From Trifolium pratense (taxonomy: Eukaryota; Streptophyta; Magnoliopsida; Fabales; Fabaceae), in NCBI RefSeq assembly GCF_020283565.1, contig NC_060060.1:37634001-37698000 (forward strand): 64,000 nucleotides of DNA, written 5' to 3'. Position 1 is the stretch's first letter, and every line of letters starts with the position of its first letter. Position numbers and translations under genes: made by a program. This document shows, piece after piece, positions 27,434 to 36,564 of the stretch. The notes under the pieces are model-generated. The model saw only the letters and a list, made by a program, of their open reading frames with translations. It did not search any database and was not told the DNA's origin.

Positions 27434-27564
27434 GCATTTTGAGGTGATCAAATGAGTTCCATTTGACCATTTAGAATGCTTAATTAATAAATATCTCTTC
27501 GGTATATCAATGTTTTAAGTTTGTCCCTTTAACACAGTTAGTGAAGGGCTAACATAAAAAATAT

Positions 27565-27775
27565 ATAGGAACGTTTGGATTAACTTATTTTTGAGCTTAT
27601 ACAAATATTTTATGTAATTTTTATGTATTATTATAAGTTTGTCAATGTAGTTTATGATAAAATAGCTTATAAAAATACAATTTTCACTAGTGTGAACTTA
27701 TAAAATAGCATAAAACGTATATTACATAAGCTGTTTGCATAAACTCGAAAATAAGCTAATCCAAACAGGGCCATA
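27565..27775. mobile_element. Tourist-like MITE, copy 3, upstream of NCR 3
   Basis: The element at 27568-27772 runs from GGAACGTTTGGATTAACTT to AAGCTAATCCAAACAGGGCC and is flanked by ATA on each side. NCR blocks 1 and 2 read AAAAAATATATAATCATT without the insert, so both ends are defined by empty sites. It belongs to the same family as 5646-5866. Confidence 0.88.
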
Positions 27776-28151
27776 ATCATTAAAATTCATTATTTTTCGG
27801 GGTCCAATAAGTTTTTGTTCCTATAAATATTTCAAATTTTGTACTTGGAATATATAAAATATTTCAACAAGTTTTGGACCCAAATGATTTGGTAAATAGG
27901 GGGAAAAAAATTCTACCCCAACAATTATACCTTTACTCCTACAAACATATTTTTTTCTTTCAATTTTACCCTTTTAATAGTTTGACTTCACATGTGCATC
28001 CTTCAAAATTTTATCAAAGCGAGTTATAGGCACTGAAAACTTACTTTGATAATCAACAGTTTTACATTTCATATATACTCTGGGGGAGTTTATTTTGATT
28101 ACTTTGGATTCTTGTGTTTAGGAGACTAAATAGTCTCCAAGTTCACAACCA

Positions 28152-28430
28152 TAAACATTACTGTAACAACGCACCATGATTCTCCCATTCAATAAATTGG
28201 AAAGTAGTCAAGGACTCCAACACATTAGCAGTGTTCTGAAATGTACCACCATGTAATGTGCAATATATAGCATAATGCATGGACAGGTTCATTAGAGACC
28301 TGCAAAAACCAAGTTTGTCACCGGCAACTCTTTCAAATGTTCGTTGGCTCAAGACAGCAAGATGGACAATCGCCATTATATTTTAGGAAATGGTAATAAT
28401 TTAGAAAAGTTTAGAAAAACTTTTCAGGCC
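28152..28430. repeat. Direct repeat flanking NCR 3, copy B
   Basis: Second copy of the sequence at 26340-26590, lying just downstream of the alpha/beta hydrolase stop codon. It contains a 72-codon minus-strand frame (28158-28376) that is not open in copy A, so I do not call it a gene. Confidence 0.8.
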
Positions 28431-28450
28431 AAATACCTACCTAACTAGCA

Positions 28451-31400
28451 TTAACCTTGTTCCTTTGCAAAAGTTTCCTTCAAAAAATTCGCCACAATTG
28501 AAGCTAGCTCGGTTAAATGATCAGTATATACATGGTCAGCTCCTTTTACAATATGTAACTTGTGATTAGGTAGGATCTTGGCAAACTCAAATGCATCTCC
28601 AACAGGAATTATTATGTCCGCGTCACCGTGAACAGTAAGGAACCTGTCATGTATATATTATGAGACTCTACATTATCTCCTTCACTAAATAATAAGATAA
28701 TTAAAAAAAAAAAAAAAAAAGACATACTACAATTATCAACATTATAAAATCTTGATCAGTCTCGCAAACCCTTTTGAAGTTCTTATTCCAAAATTTAAAT
28801 TTCTGAAATGATCAATTGATAAGGATTTTCTGTTATTTCAAAACTTTGCAGAAGCATGTTCTTGAAGGAGATCATTTCAAATTTGAAAGTCTTTTGATTT
28901 AAATATAGATTTATAGAGGTAAAATGCCATCTGCTATATAGGTTGTAGCCAAAACATCTTCAGTCCTTCACCATTCACTGATTCCACTGTACAGATTATT
29001 GCAATGAAACTGATGCAATAAAGATGAGAGGGTTTCACTGAAAAGGAGACGCAAACTATAAGAATTTTTTGCCTCACCTGCATTCTTTGTCAATCTGCTG
29101 GCATTCTTCATGCATATTTATGTTTAACCGATCCTTTAAACTTTCCTCAGTAACGCGATAATCAACACTTCCTACAAAAGAAGGTATGATGTGATGTCCT
29201 CAAGAATTTGAAACAAGTAATATTAATTACATCTTTTTGTGTATGTGTTGTTTCACTTTCAAAAAAAGAGGCGCGGCAAAGGTGCTAAAAACGATACTGT
29301 TGGAGCATTGCATCAAAGATTAAACAATAAAACAGCTCCAAAGTTTTTAAGAAAATAGTTTAGTAGCCTTAGAACAAGGGTGTAGAGTGAAACAAATCAA
29401 GGCAAGGTTCTGGACTTGCTCATTTTAGTAAATGCATGAGATGGATAACAAGTTCAAAGCAGAGAAACAAACAAGTTATATGGATCCTGAATTTAGGTAT
29501 TTCAACACCAATGACAATTTAGGTATTTCAACACCAATGTCTCCCTTGTTGCTTGTTGTAACTCTCTTCTTTTGTATCCTTGCTTCCTCTCTTGGTATTT
29601 CTTATGCCATGTATGAGGTTTATTAATAAATTTTTTGATGTTCAAAAAAAAACACAAGGCTGATTAAATGGACGGTTACCTGACTTAGTCTTCAGCTCGA
29701 TGAAACCTTCCTTCCTGATTCTTTCGATGAAATCTTTTCCAAGACGATCTTCAAGGCCTGCCTTCATATCATAGCGACCAGAGAGGTTGGCAACGGTTTT
29801 AATATCATTATACTTTGAAGCATAAAGAAGCACCACATTAGCACCTGCCCCAGATACAGAAACTATTCAGAACAATTTCAACATACATACATACTTTCTA
29901 AGAAATATAGGGACAGAGTTATTTGAATTGTCCTTTATATGTTTGAATCATGATTCCCATTTTACAGTGAATCCCGAAAAGCATACATCAATAGAAGATC
30001 TTCTCATGTTTTATGAAGGGATGAAATTAAGTTTTAAGCCCTAATATTAATATTCAGCAACTTAACAAGTAATTATTTTTCTCTACTAGATATAGGCTCA
30101 CACAGACTTCAAACAAACTTCATTTTACAACAAGCGATAAAATTTCAAATTAATCCTCTATATTACCATGCTTAATTTTCCTGAGTAGCTTATTAGATTA
30201 AGCAAAAGTCTTTTTATTCATAAGTATGACTATGGACTAAAATGTATGGTTGAAGAATCGGATAGTGTCTGATAAATGATAATATGAAAAACCATTGTAA
30301 CACAACAAACCTTTACTGTGCCCAACAATTGAGATAACTCTACGGTTTCCTTCATGAAAATGTTGAGCTACAGAATGTATATCATCAACCTCCCTCCAGT
30401 AGTTGCCAAATTCAAACGAACCTTCACTTTCCCTATAAGGAAAACTCGAAAGCTAAATCAAAACGGAGCAATTAAATAATTCTAGTGGTTGTGTTGGATA
30501 TGCCTTGAAATCTCGGTAACAAGAAGTTAGAAAATCATGTTTTTGAGAGATTCTGCCTGCTCACGCCCAGGCGTGGAAGCTGGCGCCCAGGCGTGCAGAA
30601 CTGGGATCAATTCTGCCTTCTCACGCCCAGGCGTGGGAGCTCACGCCCAGGCGCAGCGTGTTTTGACAGCATGTGTTGTTTTGCTGTATTTTTGGAAAAA
30701 ATCTTTTCTTGGAGGGTATTCTGACTTGGATTTGTTTTATTTTAAAACAGATTTGTTACTAGTTTTTTGGCATATATTTTTCTATAAATAGGGATCACTT
30801 TATTCATAGAAAAATAAGAGAGTAGAGATGTAGAGGCAAGGATTAGGGTTTGCCACCACACAAGGGCTAGGGTTTTAGAGAGGAATAAGGTTTTCTCTTG
30901 GTACAACTCTAGGGTGGGAGAACTATCTTTGTGGTACACCTTGTGAAACACTTATCAAATTGAGTCTCTTGGCCACGGGAAGAGATTCGGGATTTGGGTA
31001 GAATTAGGATTAATTCTTGTAACTCAATTGGAACTCTTTGTAAAGTTACTCGTTTGATATAGTGGAACGGAGGGGCTGCTCTCTCCCCCAGACTAGGTCA
31101 TTATTGGACCGAACTGGGTAAACAAATATCGTGTTCTTTCTTCTCCTTTATCTAGTTTATCGGTTGTTATTATTATTGCTTATTCCGCTTAATTATTTGG
31201 TTGCCGTTCTATTGCTCCACACATCAAGTTATTCATTGGTGTGATTTTAAGACGAATTCACAACAATTGGCGCCCACCGTGGGGCAATTGGAACAATTTG
31301 AAGTGAGCACCATGGGTTCTAAGTCGGATATCGAGGGACTTTCCGAAAACAATTTGGAATTGTGGAAAGTGAAGATGGAAGCAATTTTAATGTTCGGGAT

Positions 31401-33700
31401 GACGGGTAAAACATGGAGTGTTGTTATCCGGTGTCTCGAAGATAACAAGTTAATGGAGATGACGAAGACGGTCGGCCTGGAGAGGCGGTGGAATAATACT
31501 CGGTTACAAGGTGGAGGACATAGTGGATATACCGGTTTAAGGCTTTGGTGGAGGAATCTCGGTTTGAGGTGGAGGTACACCAAAGTGGTATGGCTATGGA
31601 GACCTTGTGTGAAAGCAACATGTGATCAGACTTGGTAACTTGTGAGACTGCTGGAGGTAGTTGGATACAAGGAGAGTTTGATGTTGCAGCTTGTGGAACC
31701 GCCTAAAATTCCAAGGTTGGTTTGGAGCCAAGCAAAACTTCGAGAGTACGGAAGGCATTCCGGGGTCGAAGAGTGGTGAAGGCTTGTAGGGCTATCGCAA
31801 AAAAATCCATGGATAGTCGGAGGCAAGCGATTCTTCAGGAGGACGGAAAAGGCACAATCCGGGGGCTGAAGAGGGATGGTGGAGCTTGTTGAGCTATCTA
31901 AAATTCCGATGATAGTTGGGAGCAAGCGTTTCTTCAGGGAGGTACGAAGTTGACCACTTCGGAGTCTGAAGAGGGTACGGTGAATCTTGTGGAGCTACCT
32001 AAAATCCTATGGTAGTGGGATGCAAGATCTTCATGAGAGCGGAAGGCATTCCGAGGATGAAGAAGGAGGTACGATCCGGTGATCTTGAATAGAGGTTCAA
32101 GATGGAGAGAGCAGCACGGTGGTTGATCGGATCACCATCGATTTAAAGGCAAGGTGGAGAATTGTTGGATATGCCTTGAAATCTCGGTAACAAGAAGTTA
32201 GAAAATCATGTTTTTGAGAGATTCTGCCTGCTCACGCCCAGGCGTGGAAGCTGGCGCCCAGGCGTGCAGAACTGGGATCAATTCTGCCTTCTCACGCCCA
32301 GGCGTGGGAGCTCACGCCCAGGCGCAGCGTGTTTTGACAGCATGTGTTGTTTTGCTGTATTTTTGGAAAAAATCTTTTCTTGGAGGGTATTCTGACTTGG
32401 ATTTGTTTTATTTTAAAACAGATTTGTTACTAGTTTTTTGGCATATATTTTTCTATAAATAGGGATCACTTTATTCATAGAAAAATAAGAGAGTAGAGAT
32501 GTAGAGGCAAGGATTAGGGTTTGCCACCACACAAGGGCTAGGGTTTTAGAGAGGAATAAGGTTTTCTCTTGGTACAACTCTAGGGTGGGAGAACTATCTT
32601 TGTGGTACACCTTGTGAAACACTTATCAAATTGAGTCTCTTGGCCACGGGAAGAGATTCGGGATTTGGGTAGAATTAGGATTAATTCTTGTAACTCAATT
32701 GGAACTCTTTGTAAAGTTACTCGTTTGATATAGTGGAACGGAGGGGCTGCTCTCTCCCCCAGACTAGGTCATTATTGGACCGAACTGGGTAAACAAATAT
32801 CGTGTTCTTTCTTCTCCTTTATCTAGTTTATCGGTTGTTATTATTATTGCTTATTCCGCTTAATTATTTGGTTGCCGTTCTATTGCTCCACACATCAAGT
32901 TATTCATTGGTGTGATTTTAAGACGAATTCACAACAGGTTGAAATTAGGTAGCTTAAAATAAAATAAAATAAAATAAACGGAAATTCATGATTTTGTTCT
33001 GTATTACAAGAAACTTACCCGTTTCCAGTGAAGTCAAAGCGGAAAGAACTGATTCCTGCATTCTCTAGAGCAGCCGCGAGTTGTGTCATGATAATGTCTT
33101 CCTGGAGATTGAAAAACATAATTAAACAATGATAAATATTGAATTTGCATAATAATTACTATAATTATAACAAATATAATAAATAGGGAAACTAACCTTG
33201 GAGGCTCGAAGACCATGGCATAGTATAACAATCTGTTTGGTTCCAGCTTCATGTAATATGCCTACTAGTTTATTGCCATGCTTGTTGGTTATTATAACTC
33301 TCTGCTGCTGTGAGGCTGACAAAATCATTCAACAGTTCAAGTCAGTTTGTTTGAAATTGATTCATCATTCAATATGCTACTTAGGTTAATAATTCAACAG
33401 TTTAAGCAACTTTGTTTTCATGATAATAAGCTGAAAACAACTTAAAGACATGTCATAAGTTGTTTATATAAAAGTTCTCTCATACATTCTTACAAGTATT
33501 TACGCTACTAGATAAGCTCAAATAAGTCAATTCAAACATATATACAACCAACAATTAAACCAGTAGCTTCAAAGTGAAGCCTTTACTGCCAAATGATAAA
33601 GGGTAGTAAAGTAATTAAATGGTCTCATGATTTGCAAATTACATAGTAAATCAAATTCCAAAAGAAATAACTCACAAGGGTTTTGTGCAGATTGGGCCAT
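28451..33700 (-). CDS. Alpha/beta hydrolase family protein, copy 1 (intact)
   Basis: Seven exons join in frame to 266 residues: 33676-33700, 33197-33315, 33019-33101, 30311-30432, 29680-29844, 29078-29171 and 28451-28643; all introns are GT-AG. The alpha/beta hydrolase fold elements are in order: VILCHGLRASK (oxyanion region, about residues 38-48), FRFDFTGNGESEG, IVGHSKG (nucleophile Ser near 114 in G-x-S-x-G), VHGDADIIIPV (acid Asp) and KGADHVYTDH (His). The substrate is unknown. The first exon is only 25 bases and encodes no targeting signal, so a cytosolic location is likely. The 2.6-kb intron 3 contains a complete LTR element in the opposite orientation. A tandem paralogue with the same intron positions lies at 36565-39019. 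Confidence 0.9.
30492..31265 (+). repeat. Left LTR of the Copia-type element
   Basis: 774 bases. It contains a TATAAATA box at 30783-30790 and, upstream of it, four copies of a palindromic CGCCCAGGCG motif (about 30562-30655). Confidence 0.95.
31312..31638 (+). pseudogene. Copia gag-like N-terminal remnant
   Basis: The frame of 108 codons opens MGSKSDIEGLSENNLELWKV, matching the start of plant Copia gag proteins (MGSK.DIEKF.G.N.F.LWK.KM). After about residue 60 the similarity is lost and the frame becomes Trp/Arg-rich and low-complexity. The usual zinc knuckle and pol are missing. This segment is what identifies the element as Copia-type. Confidence 0.75.
31640..32090 (+). repeat. Degenerate tandem repeat in the LTR element interior
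   Basis: About four diverged units of roughly 110 bases share CTTGT.G.GCTA.CTAAAAT.C, ATGGTAGT..GAGGCAAG-like, TTCTTCAGG and CGGAAGGCATTCCG or related pieces followed by GAAGAGGG. No coding sense is visible. It replaces the pol region. Confidence 0.65.
32163..32936 (+). repeat. Right LTR of the Copia-type element
   Basis: 774 bases, same ends and internal landmarks as the left LTR. I saw no difference between the two when reading them in parallel. Confidence 0.95.
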
Positions 33701-33810
33701 CTTCAATTATTGGTTTTCCAGAGATGGAAATGCAAACTGGATCAAAACAAATACTTGGAAAAGGTTTGTTTTGAAAAGTTGAATGAATCTTAAAAGAGGA
33801 TAAACGGGAT

Positions 33811-34290
33811 GAATCTTATATATATATATTAAAAGAAGACACCTATGAAATTCCTAAACTACCCTAAACCACTCATTTTTATTTTGAAAATATATTTTGC
33901 TTTGATTTACTCATATTATACATCTAATAAGAACGGTAAAATCTTGTAACCAAAAAAAAAAAGAATGGTAAAATCTTGACCAAAAAATAAATAAGAATAA
34001 CTATGGTAAAAGTAAAACATAATGGTATACGGTTTTTACTTTTTTGTGTGATTTTCTAAATCTAATCATATATTGATTTTCTCAATAATCAATTTCGATT
34101 CTTTCTCTTTTAAACAGAATAGAATATTCATTAATATTTTTAAATGGAAAATATCTTTCTTATTCTACTTTTATACTTTTAATTTCCTTTAATGAAATCC
34201 TACTAAAATTTTGTTCTTTTTATTCTTATACAATACAATCATTTTTCTTACCTTCCAAAATCAAGAGAAAAAAAAAAAAAAAAACTTGTT
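33811..34290. other. Short intergenic AT-rich region between divergent genes
   Basis: It lies between the 5' ends of the hydrolase gene (minus) and the glycosyltransferase gene (plus), so both promoters must fall in about 590 bases (33701-34292). A TCTTATATATATATATTAAA stretch at 33811 resembles a Helitron 5' end, but no matching 3' end was found. Confidence 0.5.
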
Positions 34291-34292
34291 AC

Positions 34293-35963
34293 ATGTTCAT
34301 CTTGAAAAAAGGCCAAACAGTGAAGATGGACATATCAATGTTGAGGAAGCAGTTGGTTAGATTCCGGTTTGTGTTACTAATCACACTCTTTATTTTTTCT
34401 GTGTTCCTACTTTGTCTAGATTATTCTTTTTTGACTACCAATACTACTAGAATCACATATTTAGTTCCCGCTGTCAGGAATAATAATCCAAAGCAAGTAG
34501 AGATAGAGATAGACAATACACCCTCAAATTTTTCTACCAATTTCAATGAAATTATTTGTTGTAACACTACTTATAACCAAAATAGTAGTGTAACCGATGA
34601 AGCCAAAAATGTTTCTACAATCCATGATGAAGGGAATAGGAGAAAATATATTATTAATTCCCCTCCTCCTTTGATTCAAGTCAATGTTGATAAAGTATTT
34701 ACAATGTTGGCACCAAAAAAATTAGATCCTTGTTTAGGCCAATATATCTATGTTTATGATCTTCCCGCTAGATTTAATAAGGATTTGTTGAAAGGGTGTG
34801 ACACTCTCATGAAGTGGGAAAATATGTGTCCTCACTTATCAAACTTAGGTTTAGGTACTAAGATTGTTGAAAAATCAAATAAAAAAGTGCTATCAAAGAA
34901 AAATTGGTATGCAACAAATCAATTTTCACTTGAACTAATTTTCCACAACACAATGAAAAATTACAAGTGCTTAACCAATGATTCATCATTAGCTTCAGCA
35001 ATTTATGTACCATACTATGCTGGTCTTGATGTTGGCAAATATCTTTGGGGAGGTTTCAATATTTCAATAAGAGATGAATCACCAAAAGAATTAATGAAAT
35101 GGTTATCACAACAACCTCAATGGAGAAAAATGTCTGGTAAAGATCATTTTATGGTTGGTGGAAGAATTAGTTATGATTTTAGAAGAAGAAGTGATGATAT
35201 TGAAGATTGGGGAACAAAGTTAATGTTTTTGCCAGAAGCTAGTAACATGTCAATTTTGTTAATTGAATCAAGTGGTTATGAGAATGAATTTCCAATTCCA
35301 TATCCAACTTATTTTCATCCTAAAAAAGATGATGAGATTATTAAGTGGCAAAGGAAAATGAGAAACAAGAAAAGGGATTATTTGTTTTCATTTGCTGGTG
35401 CACCAAGACCTAATTCAACATCTTCTATTAGAAATGAGTTAATCAAACAATGTGAATCTTCTAAGAGTTGCAAACTTGTTGGATGTTATTTTGGTCAAAA
35501 TAAAAAACATTGCGGCGATCCTGTTCATGTTATGGATATTTTTCAGAATTCGGTTTTTTGTTTACAACCTCCGGGAGATTCTTTTACTAGGAGATCAATT
35601 TTTGATTCAATTTTGGCGGGTTGTATACCAGTTTTCTTTCATCCACAATCAGCATACAAACAATATTTGTGGCATTTACCTAAAAAAGGTTCTAGCTACT
35701 CAGTTTTCATACCTGAAATAGATGTCAAGAGGAAGAAGGTAATGATTAACAAGACATTGCTCAATGTGTCAAAAAGTGAGGTGTTGGCTATGAGAGAGGA
35801 GATTATAAGAATTATTCCAAGAATTTTGTATCGATATCCAAATTCTAGATTAGAGACACTTGAAGATGCATTTGATGTAGCTGTTAAAGGAATTCTTGGA
35901 AGAATTGAAGCAATGAGAAGAAAGATTACAAATTCTTATCATGCAAAAGTTGTTGCTGTTTAA
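34293..35963 (+). CDS. GT47 glycosyltransferase, MUR3/KATAMARI1-like (xyloglucan galactosyltransferase family)
   Basis: Intronless frame of 556 residues. A short basic N-terminus and one hydrophobic segment (about residues 24-48, RFVLLITLFIFSVFLLCLDY) predict a type II Golgi membrane protein. The lumenal exostosin-type domain includes CLGQYIYVYDLPARFN, NQFSLELIFHNTM, AIYVPYYAGLD, GKDHFMVGGRISYDF, FSFAGAPRP, VFCLQPPGDSFTRRSIFDSI and LAGCIPVFF, the last two being the conserved nucleotide-sugar binding region. MUR3-like enzymes add galactose to xyloglucan side chains in the Golgi; the acceptor here is unknown because the subfamily is large. A second in-frame ATG at 34326 is possible, but the first gives a better cytosolic tail. 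Several NxS/T sites suggest glycosylation. Confidence 0.92.
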   Translation: MFILKKGQTVKMDISMLRKQLVRFRFVLLITLFIFSVFLLCLDYSFLTTNTTRITYLVPAVRNNNPKQVEIEIDNTPSNFSTNFNEIICCNTTYNQNSSVTDEAKNVSTIHDEGNRRKYIINSPPPLIQVNVDKVFTMLAPKKLDPCLGQYIYVYDLPARFNKDLLKGCDTLMKWENMCPHLSNLGLGTKIVEKSNKKVLSKKNWYATNQFSLELIFHNTMKNYKCLTNDSSLASAIYVPYYAGLDVGKYLWGGFNISIRDESPKELMKWLSQQPQWRKMSGKDHFMVGGRISYDFRRRSDDIEDWGTKLMFLPEASNMSILLIESSGYENEFPIPYPTYFHPKKDDEIIKWQRKMRNKKRDYLFSFAGAPRPNSTSSIRNELIKQCESSKSCKLVGCYFGQNKKHCGDPVHVMDIFQNSVFCLQPPGDSFTRRSIFDSILAGCIPVFFHPQSAYKQYLWHLPKKGSSYSVFIPEIDVKRKKVMINKTLLNVSKSEVLAMREEIIRIIPRILYRYPNSRLETLEDAFDVAVKGILGRIEAMRRKITNSYHAKVVAV

Positions 35964-36564
35964 CAATTGCATTTTCTTTTCGGTAATTTTATCTTGAGAT
36001 TAGGCACATTCTTTAATTAAGATTTATATCTCTTTGATTTTTATTTGGGTTTTGACCTTATGATTTACTTTGTTGAAATTTCACCGAGTGATTAGTTCAC
36101 ATCGATTATGAATGATATATATATAATCTCACGTTTCTTATTTTTTTGCTGTCATTTTTGCGCATGGATTTACTAATGCTTTTTGTGAGAGAGGAATTTT
36201 TTTTGGACAGGAAAGAGAAGATATATTTTTAACAAAAATAATAAATTGGGTTGCTTTGTGTTTTAACTTTGGGAACTGCAGTGAAATTCTGGTTTCTGCC
36301 TCAGGTGTTCCTGTATAGGTCAAGGGGCTGGCTTATATTGAGATTCTGGTTTTGGTAGACAGTGTGGCTGAGTTGCTCTTAATAGTTACCAGTTACCAAC
36401 AGCATATTTTTGCCTATAAAGCAACATTCACTAATTTAATGAGCAAAATTAAGGAGTTCAAAATTGTAAAACAACACCATATCCCGCGAGAGAGTCTATT
36501 CTTGGTAGCAACTTCAATTAACTGCAAGACCAATCACAATGATATCTGTCAAACAAAAATTAGT

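Larger units (their letters stand above)
30487..32941 (+). mobile_element. Non-autonomous Copia-type LTR retrotransposon inside a hydrolase intron
   Basis: Two direct LTRs of 774 bases (30492-31265 and 32163-32936), each starting TGTTGGATATG and ending TTCACAACA, enclose 897 internal bases. GGTTG flanks the element on both sides as a five-base target duplication. Directly after the left LTR comes TTGGCGCCCACCGTGGGGC, a primer-binding-site-like sequence; directly before the right LTR is the purine tract GGCAAGGTGGAGAAT. A short gag-like frame starts at 31312. Protease, integrase and reverse transcriptase are absent, so it needs proteins from a relative. The LTRs have the same length and encode identical chance frames. 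Confidence 0.95.

Noticed and set aside
28158..28376. 72-codon minus-strand frame next to the hydrolase gene
   Set aside because: It lies in a duplicated non-coding block whose other copy (26340-26590) does not keep the frame open.
30537..30791. 84-codon frame, repeated identically at 32208-32462
   Set aside because: It lies inside the LTRs of the Copia-type element; identity reflects LTR duplication, not a conserved gene.
33811..33870. A second possible 5.2-kb-type Helitron starting TCTTATATATATATATTAAA upstream of the glycosyltransferase
   Set aside because: No hairpin followed by CTAG was found downstream on the same strand; AT-rich 5' ends alone are too common.
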